Shown in pieces: positions 1 to 16,771 of a DNA stretch of 64,000 nucleotides (within the stretch, counting starts at the first letter, position 1; each line of letters begins with the position of its first letter). This DNA comes from Pantoea sp. IMH (lineage in GTDB: Bacteria; Pseudomonadota; Gammaproteobacteria; Enterobacterales; Enterobacteriaceae). A program made the translations under genes and the position numbers. The notes below the pieces were generated by a model. It ran no database searches and had not been told where the DNA came from. It was given only the letters and a program-made list of their open reading frames with translations. The stretch lies in contig NZ_JFGT01000004.1 in the NCBI RefSeq assembly GCF_000599885.1, positions 1-64,000 on the forward strand, written 5' to 3'.

Positions 1-41
1 TGCGTCTCTCATAACGCTCACCAGAACGCTTCTGGTGTTGT
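1..41 (-). other. 23S-5S rRNA spacer (partial)
   Basis: This is the start of the spacer that follows the 23S gene on the left-going transcript. It contains a small perfect hairpin (CCAGAA at 21-26, loop 27-29, TTCTGG at 30-35), probably part of the precursor processing structure. The 5S gene expected next lies outside the window. Confidence 0.75.
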
Positions 42-2944
<2,903 letters not shown>

Positions 2945-3076
2945 TCACAACCCACAAGCGTCCCGCAGGATACTGTGTGCTGTAAGCATTTGAGAGACTC
3001 GACCATATCGTTAATTTCATTCTTATTACGGAGAATGAAAACGACATGTCGTTTCAATTTTCAGCTTGTTCCGGAT

Positions 3077-3088
3077 TGTTAAAGAGCA
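3077..3088 (-). promoter_or_regulatory. boxA antitermination element in the tRNA-23S spacer
   Basis: The reverse strand reads TGCTCTTTAACA, the enterobacterial boxA sequence that loads the NusB/NusE antitermination complex on rRNA transcripts. It lies between tRNA-Ala and the 23S 5' end, its usual second position in rrn operons. Confidence 0.85.
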
Positions 3089-3150
3089 AATATCTCAAAC
3101 GTGACTCGCCTTACGGCTGAATCAGTTTTGAGATAGGGTGGTAAACTGCA

Positions 3151-3226
3151 TGGTGGAGCTAAGCGGGATCGAACCGCTGACCTCCTGCGTGCAAGGCAGG
3201 CGCTCTCCCAGCTGAGCTATAGCCCC
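3151..3226 (-). tRNA. alaT: tRNA-Ala (TGC)
   Basis: A 76-nt cloverleaf on the reverse strand begins GGGGCTATAGCTCAG and ends with an encoded CCA. The anticodon loop CTTGCAC places TGC at the anticodon, for alanine. It is the second tRNA of the 16S-23S spacer. The symbol is assigned by the rrnA context. Confidence 0.97.
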
Positions 3227-3371
3227 ATACAGTTACTGCAGAGACCATCTACTACCAGGAGTTACATTTTCGTGATGACACGCGAATGTAATTTCTGCTC
3301 AGGCAAGGCATGCGGAAGGGACGTTTACTTCGGTAAACGACCGCGCGCATAACGCAGCATGAGAAGAAATT

Positions 3372-3448
<77 letters not shown>

Positions 3449-3523
3449 GTAGAGGTTTTTTCTGCTCGTTACTTTTCTATCAGACAATCTGTTGTGGACA
3501 CTACGCGGGAAAGTATCTTCAGG

Positions 3524-5065
<1,542 letters not shown>

Positions 5066-5219
5066 AAAGCTTGATTTGCTTAAACACGTTAAGCGATGCT
5101 CAAGTGTAAAACACTCATAATGAATTTCATTATGTGTTCACTCTTAAGACTTGATATTTTTTGCGTCCGGAGACGCTGATATCAATCCTGCGAGTGCCCA
5201 CACAGATTGTCTGATAAAT

Positions 5220-5230
5220 TGTTAAAGAGC
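5220..5230 (-). promoter_or_regulatory. boxA in the rrn leader
   Basis: The reverse strand reads GCTCTTTAACA about 40 nt downstream of the P2 -10 box, matching the leader boxA of enterobacterial rrn operons. Confidence 0.85.
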
Positions 5231-5270
5231 GTTGCGGTAAGCGCCTTGGCGACTTACTGCGAGGTGGCGT

Positions 5271-5298
5271 ATAATACGCTTTCCTCCTTCAGAGTCAA
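5271..5298 (-). promoter_or_regulatory. rrn promoter P2
   Basis: On the reverse strand TTGACT (5298-5293) is followed after 16 bp by TATTAT (5276-5271). This matches rrnB P2 of E. coli in both boxes and in spacing. Confidence 0.88.
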
Positions 5299-5391
5299 CC
5301 TCTTTTTCAGAAGTTTTTCTCCGGCGGCTCAGCTTCCTGAACCTCCTGAGCCGCCGGCCTGTAAGCCGTTGTGCCGTCTCAGTGGTTGCGC

Positions 5392-5419
5392 ATTATAGGG
5401 AGTTCCCGACGGCTGACAA
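5392..5419 (-). promoter_or_regulatory. rrn promoter P1
   Basis: On the reverse strand TTGTCA (5419-5414) and TATAAT (5397-5392) are 16 bp apart, the suboptimal spacing typical of rrn P1. A GC-rich discriminator (GCGC) follows, the element linked to ppGpp/DksA control. An AT-rich UP-like region lies upstream. Transcription would start near 5383. Confidence 0.9.
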
Positions 5420-5474
5420 GTATTTATTACAAATTAATGACTGACAGCCTCAATTTTCAACAACACGTCTTTTT

Positions 5475-6011
5475 TTAACGCGATTTGCTGTTTAATCCAG
5501 CAAATTCATGGGTAAAACGGCTCACCTGATCCCAATCTGTATATTCCACTTCCTTACGGGTATCGGTTTCCCCTCCGGTCATACGCATAATCAGCTGAAT
5601 CATCATGCGGTCAAAAAAGCCATAGCGCGGATAGCGCAACGCGCCCGCAAAGACGGCACAGCAATCGGGTGCCCAGGGAGACTGAAGTAAGAATTTACGC
5701 GTATAAGCATTCGTCTGTGGCGAACGCTTCTCAGCTTTGCGGGCGGTCAGGTTAACGGAGAAGAAACCGCTGGGACGCTGCTGCAGTTCTGCGAGATTCT
5801 GCTTTACGAACTTATTCAGCTGCGGATGGAAATGTCCATAACGGATAGAGGCGCCGATAAGTACCCGATCGTACTGCGACCAGTTGATCGTCGAAGCATG
5901 AAGGATATTCATCAGCTCGCACTCCTGATGCTCCTTTAGCTGGTTAGCGATATAAGACGCGATTTCGCGAGTCTGACCATCACGGCTGGAAAAAAGGATT
6001 AGCGCTTTCAT
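5475..6011 (-). CDS. hemG: Menaquinone-dependent protoporphyrinogen IX dehydrogenase
   Basis: HemG oxidises protoporphyrinogen IX to protoporphyrin IX in heme synthesis, passing electrons to the quinone pool at the inner membrane. The 178-residue protein begins [18 protein letters not shown], a flavodoxin-type phosphate-binding start for FMN. It also carries the family stretches [14 protein letters not shown] and [15 protein letters not shown], and is close to the 181-residue E. coli protein. An upstream in-frame TTG at 6023 would add four residues; the ATG is preferred because it matches the start of E. coli HemG. It lies 17 bp downstream of trkH on the same strand and directly upstream of the rrn promoters, as in E. 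coli. Confidence 0.95.
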   Translation of the reverse strand: MKALILFSSRDGQTREIASYIANQLKEHQECELMNILHASTINWSQYDRVLIGASIRYGHFHPQLNKFVKQNLAELQQRPSGFFSVNLTARKAEKRSPQTNAYTRKFLLQSPWAPDCCAVFAGALRYPRYGFFDRMMIQLIMRMTGGETDTRKEVEYTDWDQVSRFTHEFAGLNSKSR

Positions 6012-6028
6012 AGAAATACTCAACTCGG

Positions 6029-7480
6029 TTATTCACGCCAGAAAGTCGGCGTGAACAGGACTAATAGTGTAAAGACCTCAAGGCGACCAAAAAGCATGGT
6101 CAGAATCAAAATCCATTTCGCCGTATCGTTCATGGTGGTGAAGTTGTCTGCCACTACCCCCAATCCCGGCCCCAGATTGTTTAGCGTTGCCGCCACCGCC
6201 GCAAAAGCAGAAAAATCATCTACTCCCGTCGCGATAATGGCCAGCATACTCAGCAGGAAAACCAGCGCATAGGCTGAGAAGAAGCCCCATACGGCTTCGA
6301 GGATACGCTCCGGCAGCGCGCGATGCCCAAGCTTAATTGTATATACCGCGTTCGGGTGTACCAGTCGTTTAAGCTCACGGGAGCCTTGCTTAAACAGCAA
6401 CAGGATACGGATGACCTTCAGCCCGCCGCCGGTCGACCCCGCACAGCCACCGATAAAAGCAGAACAGAGCAACAGCACCGGCAGGAAAAGCGGCCAGCGG
6501 GCGATACTGTCCGTCGTAAAGCCTGCGGTAGTCGCCATTGAGACAACCTGGAAAAAAGCCTGATTAAGGGTTTGCAGGCCGCTGTCATAGACGTCATGAA
6601 AATAGAGCACCAGTGTACAGATGATAACCAGCGTCAGCTGAACGCCAATGAACATACGAAATTCCGGGTCTCGCCAGTAAACACGAAGGCTACGCCCGCT
6701 AAGCAAGGTAAAGTGCAGGCCGTAGTTACATCCCGAAATCAGCAGGAAAATAGCAATGATGTTATTGATCGTTGCGTTGTCAAAATAGCCAATACTGGCA
6801 TCATGGGTGGAGAAGCCACCTATCGCGATGGTTGAAAAGCTATGACTGATAGCGTCAAACAGCGACATGCCCGCCAGCCAGAGCGCCAGGGCACAGATAA
6901 CCGTCAGCAGGACGTAAATCAGCCACAGGGTCTTTGCCGTTTCAGCAATACGGGGCCGCATTTTATTATCTTTTAGCGGGCCGGGCATCTCAGCCCGGTA
7001 GAGCTGCATTCCCCCGACCCCCAGAATAGGCAGGATAGCGACGGCCAGCACAATAATTCCCATACCGCCAAGCCATTGCAGCATCTGCCGGTAGAAAAGG
7101 ATTGCCTTGGGTAGAGAATCCAGCCCCACCAGCGTGGTGGCACCGGTGGTGGTTAATCCCGAGAAGGATTCAAAAAAGGCATCCGTCAGCGACAAATCCG
7201 GATGCTCGGAAAAGATAAAGGGCATTGCCCCAACGCTGCCCAGCACTGTCCAGAACAGCACCACGATCAGAAAACCTTCGCGCGGCTTCAGTTCGCTTTT
7301 TTGCTTCCGGTTAGGCCACCAAAGCGCTGAGCCAATCAGGAGCGCCATAAGAAATGTCTGGGTGAATGCGCGTCCTGCACCGTCACGGTAGATCAAGGCC
7401 ACCAGCCCAGGCACGATCATCGTCCCTGAAAACAAAATGACCAGCAAACCCACTATGCGGGTAATGGTGCGAAAGTGCAT
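6029..7480 (-). CDS. trkH: Trk system potassium transporter TrkH
   Basis: TrkH is the membrane channel subunit of the Trk potassium uptake system and works with the cytosolic NAD/ATP-binding gate TrkA, which is not in this window. The protein has 483 residues, the same as in E. coli, and is nearly identical over long stretches. It contains the repeated pore loops with selectivity-filter glycines ([44 protein letters not shown]) and ends in the conserved FTPTFWRE. It sits between yigZ and hemG and is probably co-transcribed with hemG. Confidence 0.98.
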   Translation of the reverse strand: MHFRTITRIVGLLVILFSGTMIVPGLVALIYRDGAGRAFTQTFLMALLIGSALWWPNRKQKSELKPREGFLIVVLFWTVLGSVGAMPFIFSEHPDLSLTDAFFESFSGLTTTGATTLVGLDSLPKAILFYRQMLQWLGGMGIIVLAVAILPILGVGGMQLYRAEMPGPLKDNKMRPRIAETAKTLWLIYVLLTVICALALWLAGMSLFDAISHSFSTIAIGGFSTHDASIGYFDNATINNIIAIFLLISGCNYGLHFTLLSGRSLRVYWRDPEFRMFIGVQLTLVIICTLVLYFHDVYDSGLQTLNQAFFQVVSMATTAGFTTDSIARWPLFLPVLLLCSAFIGGCAGSTGGGLKVIRILLLFKQGSRELKRLVHPNAVYTIKLGHRALPERILEAVWGFFSAYALVFLLSMLAIIATGVDDFSAFAAVAATLNNLGPGLGVVADNFTTMNDTAKWILILTMLFGRLEVFTLLVLFTPTFWRE

Positions 7481-7510
7481 TCAGCTGTTCCTTTCCTGCC
7501 AATAATAGTG

Positions 7511-8122
7511 TTAGTTGTGTGGCACCAGAGCGAGCGCTCCGCGGCTAAAATCAGTCAGGTTTTGCGTGAACCCGTCAATCTGACCATGCGGGAGTGCCAG
7601 CGACAAAGCAACCTGCTCCCCGAACGTGTTATCAAGAAGCTGTCCGTTAAACCGCTGAATCATTCTTTCAACCTCAGCCAACTGAGCATAGTCGCAGGTT
7701 AAGGAAAAATGGCGCATTGGTATTTTTTGCTGACGGGGTAATAACTTCAGCGCCTGCTGCACGCCGCCGCCATAGGCTTTCACCAGGCCGCCCGTGCCCA
7801 GCTGTATCCCGCCGTAGTAGCGAACCACTACCGCGGTGATTTCACCAATATGACTTCCCATAAGCTGAGCGAGCATCGGTTTCCCTGCGGTACCTGATGG
7901 TTCACCGTCATCTGAAAAGCCTAACTGCTGTGAATCCGAAGGCGCGCCAGCCACCCAGGCCCAGCAGTGATGCCGGGCCGTTGGATGCGCTTTTTTCACC
8001 CGCTGAACAAAGGCGCGGGCGGCTTCGATGCCCTCAGTATGATCAATCAGCGTGATAAAACGACTTTTCTTTATTTCCTCGCTGAAGCTGAATTCACCAG
8101 CAGGAATATCGTAGGCGTTCAT
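7511..8122 (-). CDS. yigZ: IMPACT-family protein YigZ
   Basis: YigZ belongs to the IMPACT/YigZ family, a two-domain fold related to ribosome-associated factors; its cellular role is not settled. The protein has 203 residues (E. coli 204). Family stretches are SRFITLID near residue 20, the HHCWAW block, the GEPSGTAGKPML block and VVVRYYGGIQLGTGGLVKAY. The start codon overlaps the pepQ stop (TAATG), indicating translational coupling with pepQ. Confidence 0.94.
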   Translation of the reverse strand: MNAYDIPAGEFSFSEEIKKSRFITLIDHTEGIEAARAFVQRVKKAHPTARHHCWAWVAGAPSDSQQLGFSDDGEPSGTAGKPMLAQLMGSHIGEITAVVVRYYGGIQLGTGGLVKAYGGGVQQALKLLPRQQKIPMRHFSLTCDYAQLAEVERMIQRFNGQLLDNTFGEQVALSLALPHGQIDGFTQNLTDFSRGALALVPHN

Positions 8123-9453
8123 TAATCGAGTTTCAGATCCCGCGTCATGTTTTCCACACCGTTTCGCTGGATCACCACATTATCTTCAATACGAATCCCA
8201 CCGTAAGGCTTCAGCGCATCAATACGGTCCCAGTCAAAATGGTGGCTGAATTTACCTTCGCGCCAGGGCGCCAGCAGGGAGTCGATAAAATAGATACCGG
8301 GTTCAATCGTCAGCACCATGCCGGGTTCAAGTACCCTTGTACAGCGCAGGAACGGATACTGTGCCGGAGCAGGGAGATGGGTACCCTTATCATCCTGCAT
8401 AAATCCGGCCACATCATGTACCTGAAGTCCCAGCGGATGGCCCAGCCCATGTGGCATAAATGGCCCGGTCAGATCGTCAGCAATCATCGCTTCCTCACTG
8501 ATACCTTTGACCAGCTGAAATTTCAGCAGAAGTTTCGCCAGACGCTGATGCATCTGCTGATGGTATTCACTGTAGCGGACGCCCGCTTTCAGTGTAGCAA
8601 TCAGCGCCAGCTCTTCGGCATTCATCGCTTTGATCAGCTGCGCGTATTCGCTGTCGTCATGCGCGGCATAAGTACGCGTTAAATCTGCCGCATAGCCATT
8701 ATATTCCGTCCCGGCATCAATCAGAAAGCTGCGCGAGTGTTCCGGCGGCAGAAGATCAAGCTGGGTATAGTGCAATACAGCCGCATGCTCATTAAGCGCA
8801 ATAATATTACCGTAAGGCACATCGGTATCCCGGTGTCCTGTTGCGCTGAGATAGGCGTTATTAATATCAAATTCGCTCATACCAGACAGAAAAGCTTCTT
8901 TCGCCGCTTTATGTCCGACCACCGCGCTTTTTTGCGCTTCGCGCAGGCAATAAAGCTCATAATCAGTTTTATAAGAACGATGGTAATGCATGAAATCGAT
9001 CGCGCCCTGTGGATTGATCAGGTCGGATTTCATGCCAAGCTGGGCTGCGCGCTGAGGCACCGGCCCGATATACGCCACGTTCTGGCGCTGGGCAGGCAGT
9101 AATTGGTCGATATCCTCCGCATTTGTCAGCGCAATAAGCTCCACTTCGTCCGTCCAGAAGCTTTGCGGCAGCGGTTCGACCTTATGCCAGTAATCAACCG
9201 GCGAATAGAACCAAAGTTTGGGTTTATTAACGCCATCTATCCATAGCCAGCAGTTGGGAACGGACGTCACCGGAACCCAGGCTTTAAACTGAGGATTCAC
9301 CTTGAAAGGATAGTGATGATCATCGAGGAAAACCGTCATCAGTTCTCCGGAGTGAATCAGCATTGCATCCAGCTCAAAACGTGCCAGAACCTGCTGAGCC
9401 CGCTCTTGTAGCGTCTTCAGATGGCCCTGATAAAGCGTCACCAACGATTCCAT
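8122..9453 (-). CDS. pepQ: Xaa-Pro dipeptidase
   Basis: PepQ is a cytosolic metallopeptidase that cleaves dipeptides with C-terminal proline. The 443-residue product equals the E. coli length. The ATG at 9453 is chosen because it follows GGAGG and matches the E. coli start MESL. The pita-bread metallopeptidase fold is visible in the C-terminal half: metal-ligand aspartates in [17 protein letters not shown], the [13 protein letters not shown] block, TIEPGIY, and the final glutamate in [10 protein letters not shown]. It diverges from fadB across a 187-bp control region. Confidence 0.97.
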   Translation of the reverse strand: MESLVTLYQGHLKTLQERAQQVLARFELDAMLIHSGELMTVFLDDHHYPFKVNPQFKAWVPVTSVPNCWLWIDGVNKPKLWFYSPVDYWHKVEPLPQSFWTDEVELIALTNAEDIDQLLPAQRQNVAYIGPVPQRAAQLGMKSDLINPQGAIDFMHYHRSYKTDYELYCLREAQKSAVVGHKAAKEAFLSGMSEFDINNAYLSATGHRDTDVPYGNIIALNEHAAVLHYTQLDLLPPEHSRSFLIDAGTEYNGYAADLTRTYAAHDDSEYAQLIKAMNAEELALIATLKAGVRYSEYHQQMHQRLAKLLLKFQLVKGISEEAMIADDLTGPFMPHGLGHPLGLQVHDVAGFMQDDKGTHLPAPAQYPFLRCTRVLEPGMVLTIEPGIYFIDSLLAPWREGKFSHHFDWDRIDALKPYGGIRIEDNVVIQRNGVENMTRDLKLD

Positions 9454-9640
9454 AACTCTGCCTCCGTTATCGCGAAATTGCCCGCATATTACCACAGGCA
9501 TTGCCGCGATGCCGTTCTGCCGCTGCTGTGATCTTGTTTGCAAATTAGCAAACAGTCGTTTGCAAATAATTAACATACATCCCACACTCTCGCTCATCTG
9601 GTATGACCAGATCCCCTCATCGCTGCATCAGGAGATACAC
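9454..9640. promoter_or_regulatory. pepQ-fadB divergent control region
   Basis: This 187-bp region separates pepQ and fadBA. Besides the FadR operator listed separately, it has an 18-bp inverted repeat at 9536-9553 (GTTTGC, 6-nt spacer, GCAAAC), with a further GTTTGCAAAT copy at about 9558-9567. The repeated motif could bind another regulator, which I do not recognise. Confidence 0.55.
9596..9612 (+). promoter_or_regulatory. FadR operator of fadBA
   Basis: The sequence ATCTGGTATGACCAGAT differs by one base from the FadR site known at E. coli fadBA (ATCTGGTACGACCAGAT). FadR represses beta-oxidation genes and leaves the DNA when long-chain acyl-CoA binds it. The site lies 28 bp upstream of the fadB start. 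Confidence 0.9.
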
Positions 9641-13001
<3,361 letters not shown>

Positions 13002-13033
13002 TACGTTGATCTGGAAAGTTTACTGCTCTTCTT

Positions 13034-13059
13034 CCCGCCCATTGAGGCGGGTTTTTTTT
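13034..13059 (+). terminator. Terminator after fadA
   Basis: A 6-bp stem (CCCGCC at 13034-13039, GGCGGG at 13046-13051) is followed by eight T residues, a classic intrinsic terminator for the right-going fadBA transcript. The convergent fre gene ends just beyond it. Confidence 0.88.
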
Positions 13060-13072
13060 ATCAAAGCGCCAT

Positions 13073-13774
13073 TCAGATGAAAGCGAAGGCATCGCCGAAC
13101 ATCTGCTCTTCTTTTGCCTCACGTTCTGCGCAGAAACGTTCACGGGCAATTTTGGCCATCTCAAAGCGTCCTGCAATATAGATATCATGGCCGGCAAGCG
13201 TGCCAAAGTCATGCATCACCGCCGTCAGCACGGTGCCGCTACGTCCTTCCCAGCCCGCTTCAGGCTGTTCAACGACAGGAATGATCTTAAGATTAGGATG
13301 CTTCACGGCCAGTGCGTCCAGTTCCTCCAGATCGTAGAGGTGTTTCAGCTCCCGTCCGCCCCAGTAGAGCGCGATATGGCGATCGGGCTGTTTTGACAGC
13401 GCGGTCAGCAGGATGGAACGGGCATAGGAGAAGCCGGTGCCACCCGCGATCAGGACCAAAGGGCGCTCACTCTCTTCGCGCAGCCAGGCATCGCCGTGCG
13501 GAATATCCACGGTGATTTTGCGCTGCTGCTGGATCCGCTCCATCACCGCCATCGCATAGAGATTCAGATCGGACGCGCCGATATGCAGCTCAATGATCTC
13601 TTTTTCCATCGGCGTGGAGGCCAGTGAGAACGGGCGCTTATCACGCTCGTCCATCACCACCATCAGGTACTGGCCCGCTTTGAAGCTGAATTCTGCTTCA
13701 GGCACCATGCGGACCCGGTAAACGGTATCGGTAATCGCCTCTACCGAGGTCACTTTACAGCTTAACGTTGTCAT
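13073..13774 (-). CDS. fre: NAD(P)H-flavin reductase
   Basis: Fre reduces free flavins with NAD(P)H and supplies reduced FMN/FAD to partner enzymes. The 233-residue protein matches the E. coli length and begins [20 protein letters not shown]. It has the ferredoxin-reductase flavin motif RPFSLAST near residue 45, the nucleotide-binding stretch [10 protein letters not shown] and the C-terminal FGDAFAFI. The start at 13774 matches E. coli; upstream in-frame codons were rejected. It is downstream of ubiD on the same strand with 23 bp between them, which fits their functional link through prenylated FMN. Confidence 0.97.
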   Translation of the reverse strand: MTTLSCKVTSVEAITDTVYRVRMVPEAEFSFKAGQYLMVVMDERDKRPFSLASTPMEKEIIELHIGASDLNLYAMAVMERIQQQRKITVDIPHGDAWLREESERPLVLIAGGTGFSYARSILLTALSKQPDRHIALYWGGRELKHLYDLEELDALAVKHPNLKIIPVVEQPEAGWEGRSGTVLTAVMHDFGTLAGHDIYIAGRFEMAKIARERFCAEREAKEEQMFGDAFAFI

Positions 13775-13797
13775 GCGTTCCCTCTGTCGGGTCGAAT

Positions 13798-15300
13798 TCA
13801 TTTACCGGAGGCGGCACTGCGTCCGGTGGTCTCAGTCAGGATACCCAGTTCATCCCAGATCGCATCAATGCGCGCCGTGACGGCAGGATCTTTGCGGATC
13901 GGGCGCCCCCATTCACGATCGGTTTCACCCGGCCACTTATTGGTGGCGTCCAGGCCCATTTTCGAACCCAGGCCTGACACCGGCGAGGCGAAATCCAGGT
14001 AATCGATCGGCGTATTCTCAACCAGTACGGTATCCCGCGCCGGGTCCATTCTCGTGGTAATGGCCCAGATAACATCATTCCAGTCGCGCGCGTTTACATC
14101 GTCGTCACACACAATAACAAATTTGGTATACATAAACTGTCGCAGGAAAGACCAGACGCCCATCATCACGCGTTTAGCATGGCCCGCGTACTGTTTCTTC
14201 ATTGTCACCACCGCCAGGCGATAGGAACAGCCCTCCGGAGGAAGATAAAAATCGACAATTTCAGGAAACTGCTTTTGCAGGATCGGGATGAAAACCTCAT
14301 TGAGCGCCACGCCGAGCACGGCAGGTTCATCGGGCGGACGGCCAGTGTAGGTTGAATGATAAATGGCATCGCGACGTTGCGTAATGTGCGTCACGGTGAA
14401 CACCGGGAAATCGTCTACTTCATTATAGTAACCCGTATGATCGCCGTAAGGTCCTTCCGGGGCCATATCACCCGGTTCAATATAGCCTTCAAGCACGATT
14501 TCCGCGCTGGCGGGCACTTCGAGATCGTTTGAGATGCATTTGACGACCTCCGATTTCGTGCCGCGCAGCAGGCCAGCGAAGGCGTATTCAGAAAGGGTGT
14601 CCGGCACCGGCGTAACCGCGCCCAGAATAGTGGCCGGATCGGCCCCCAGCGCGACGGCAACCGGGAAGCGCTCGCCGGGATGCTGCTGACACCATTCCTG
14701 ATAATCCAGCGCACCGCCGCGGTGGGACAACCAGCGCATAATCAGGCGGTTTTTGCCAATCACCTGCTGCCGATAAATCCCCAGGTTTTGCCGCTCTTTA
14801 TGCGGACCACGTGTGACCGTCAGGCCCCAGGTGATCAGCGGTGCCGCATCTTCAGGCCAGCATTTCATCACCGGGATTTTATGCAGATCCACCTCTTCGC
14901 CCTGCCAGATCTGCTGCTGGCAGGGGGCATCCCGCAGCCGTTTGGTCGGCATATTGAGGACCTGTTTCCACTGCGGAATTTTATCGAAGAAATCACGAAA
15001 GCCGCGCGGTGGCTCCGGCTCTTTCAGGAAGGCCAGCAGCCGTCCCACATCGCGCAGCGCACTGACATCTTCCTGGCCCATCCCCATGGCGACGCGCCTG
15101 GGCGTACCGAAGAGGTTGCAGAGCACTGGCATACTGTAGCCCTTTGGGTTTTCGAACAGCAGCGCCGGCCCGCCCGCCCGTAGGGTACGGTCAGCGATTT
15201 CGGTCATTTCCAGATCGGGATCGATCGAATGCTTAATGCGTTTCAGCTCTCCCCGCTGTTCAAGCAGCGCGAGGAAATCACGTAAGTCGTGGTATTTCAT
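13798..15300 (-). CDS. ubiD: 4-hydroxy-3-polyprenylbenzoate decarboxylase
   Basis: UbiD decarboxylates 4-hydroxy-3-octaprenylbenzoate in ubiquinone synthesis using prenylated FMN made by UbiX. The protein has 500 residues (E. coli 497) and starts [21 protein letters not shown]. Family stretches include [19 protein letters not shown], with conserved acidic residues of the active site, and [20 protein letters not shown]. It is upstream of fre. In E. coli ubiD is next to rfaH; here the accessory block separates them by about 16 kb. Confidence 0.97.
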   Translation of the reverse strand: MKYHDLRDFLALLEQRGELKRIKHSIDPDLEMTEIADRTLRAGGPALLFENPKGYSMPVLCNLFGTPRRVAMGMGQEDVSALRDVGRLLAFLKEPEPPRGFRDFFDKIPQWKQVLNMPTKRLRDAPCQQQIWQGEEVDLHKIPVMKCWPEDAAPLITWGLTVTRGPHKERQNLGIYRQQVIGKNRLIMRWLSHRGGALDYQEWCQQHPGERFPVAVALGADPATILGAVTPVPDTLSEYAFAGLLRGTKSEVVKCISNDLEVPASAEIVLEGYIEPGDMAPEGPYGDHTGYYNEVDDFPVFTVTHITQRRDAIYHSTYTGRPPDEPAVLGVALNEVFIPILQKQFPEIVDFYLPPEGCSYRLAVVTMKKQYAGHAKRVMMGVWSFLRQFMYTKFVIVCDDDVNARDWNDVIWAITTRMDPARDTVLVENTPIDYLDFASPVSGLGSKMGLDATNKWPGETDREWGRPIRKDPAVTARIDAIWDELGILTETTGRSAASGK

Positions 15301-15975
15301 GACTTCTCATCAATAGGGTCAGTGAATCGGCCATTATAGGGATGATTACGCACGTATGCTTAGTTTTTCGAGGGGGGTTACAAAGCCAATCGGACGTAGC
15401 GGCAGATTTTTCCTGATACACCTGTCGGAAAGCATCCTGCGGTGACGATGCTGAAAGGGCGGCGCGATGCCTGTTTCCATCACCAGCACCGGACTCCCAA
15501 ACTGAACGTTAACCCCTGATAAAAACGAGTAACTAGCTCATATAACTGTACGCTGACTTGCCATAAATTTTAAACAAAAGCCGGATAATGTTCTGCTTTA
15601 AACAGCCGCAATCGCCAGGAATAATAATGGCGTTGTCCGTATTGAATTATTACATCCCCATTCACAGAATGATTTAAGACGAATATCAGACGGCCAGTCA
15701 AACACCTTAAAAGTGTGTGGGTTTATTACAGAAACGGCATGGCAATAAGCACTCGCTTAACCCATAAAAAATTAAGATAAAACTGAATAAATACCCTTAA
15801 TTTACTGTGTGTATATTTTATATTTCTGAAAAATCAAAGGATTATATAATTTGATATGTTGAGGTTTTTTTTATACTATCTGAAAGCCCATCGCGAATGG
15901 TAGCGATTACATAACACCATATAATTATTTGTCAGCCAGTGACGCTTCCATGAGCCTACTAAAAGAGCCATTCAA
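15301..15975. other. Gene-free left border of the accessory block
   Basis: This 675-bp stretch has no convincing gene. A perfect TATAAT on the reverse strand (15338-15333) is a likely ubiD -10 box without a clear -35. The right part, roughly 15640-15960, is visibly richer in A+T than its surroundings. It holds possible promoters for the following regulator, for example TTGATA (15851) with TATACT (15872), whose 15-bp spacing is short, and a TATAAT at 15920-15925. Core sequence appears to end here and the accessory block to begin. Confidence 0.5.
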
Positions 15976-16596
15976 ATGAATTCTACGGTTTATGTCGTTG
16001 ATGATGATGAATCGGTAATCGCTGCGCTACGTAATCTTCTGAATTCGGAAGGTTATACTATTGCGTCTTTTACCTCCCCTCAGTCATTTCTGGCGCAGCC
16101 AGGGTATGAGATGCCCAGCTGTCTGATTGTTGATATCAATATGCCCGGCACAGATGGCTTTGATGTCTCACGTATTCTTCATGAACGGGGCTATTCCATT
16201 CCCACCATATTCCTGACCGGTTTTGGCACGATCCCTATCACCGTTAAGGCGATGAAAGCGGGCGCTTGTGAATTTCTGACCAAGCCAGTCATGCCGGAGC
16301 CTCTGTTGCAGGCGGTCTCTGAAGCCCTGCGAAGTGCCGAAGAGACGATGGCGACATCGCTTGAGAACCTGGATCTCACAGAGCGCCTGCGCTCACTGAC
16401 GCCACGGGAACATGAGGTATTGCTGCTGGCCGTAAGCGGCCTGCTGAATAAACAAATTGCGGCGGAAATGGGCGTTAGCGAGATCACGGCGAAGGTACAT
16501 AAGCGCCGGGTGATGGAAAAAATGAAGGTACGCTCCATCTCCGATTTAGTCAGAGCGACTGAACGACTGAACTTATTTAAACAGCCGAACGTTTAG
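15976..16596 (+). CDS. FixJ-type LuxR-family response regulator
   Basis: A two-domain response regulator of 206 residues. Residues 1-120 form a receiver with the acidic pocket D9-D10-D11, phospho-acceptor D53 (LIVDINMPG), T81 and K103 (LTKP). Residues 139-200 form a LuxR/GerE helix-turn-helix (LTPREHEVLLLAVSGLLNKQIAAEMGVS..TVK-like TAKVHKRRVM). This arrangement is that of FixJ/NodW regulators. The gene converges on the large sensor kinase gene, whose histidine kinase is the obvious phosphoryl donor; this pairing is inferred from position. The start has a weak AGAG ribosome site 9 bp upstream. Its target promoters are unknown; the palindrome near 24.18 kb is one candidate. Confidence 0.88.
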   Translation: MNSTVYVVDDDESVIAALRNLLNSEGYTIASFTSPQSFLAQPGYEMPSCLIVDINMPGTDGFDVSRILHERGYSIPTIFLTGFGTIPITVKAMKAGACEFLTKPVMPEPLLQAVSEALRSAEETMATSLENLDLTERLRSLTPREHEVLLLAVSGLLNKQIAAEMGVSEITAKVHKRRVMEKMKVRSISDLVRATERLNLFKQPNV

Positions 16597-16771
16597 TTCA
16601 GACACCGGTTTATACCACTGCATTATCTCAGGCAGCGCCAGCATGCCGCCTGAAAAAGAAAAACCTCCCCGTAATCACTAAATACCTCGGCAATCCACTG
16701 CTTCACCAGGCAGCTTTCCTGCGCACCACGTGGCGCTATGCTTTAAAAAAACACCCGAGCCACCGGAGGAC
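16597..16771. other. Intergenic region between convergent regulator and sensor genes
   Basis: This 175-bp stretch separates the 3' ends of the response regulator and the sensor kinase. On the reverse strand a short GC-rich stem followed by seven T residues (about 16766-16746) may act as a weak terminator for the sensor gene. No gene is seen. Confidence 0.4.

Larger units (their letters stand above)
5066..5474 (-). promoter_or_regulatory. rrn leader and promoter region
   Basis: This gene-free stretch between hemG and 16S holds the rRNA leader and promoters. Reading leftwards it has an AT-rich block at about 5420-5460 (UP-element and possible FIS region), promoter P1, promoter P2 and a boxA. 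No convincing protein-coding gene lies here. Confidence 0.85.

Noticed and set aside
16628-16653. Hairpin TCAGGC/GCCTGA after the FixJ-type regulator as a terminator
   Set aside because: The stem is followed by A residues on the sense strand, not T, and the reverse reading also lacks a T-run downstream.
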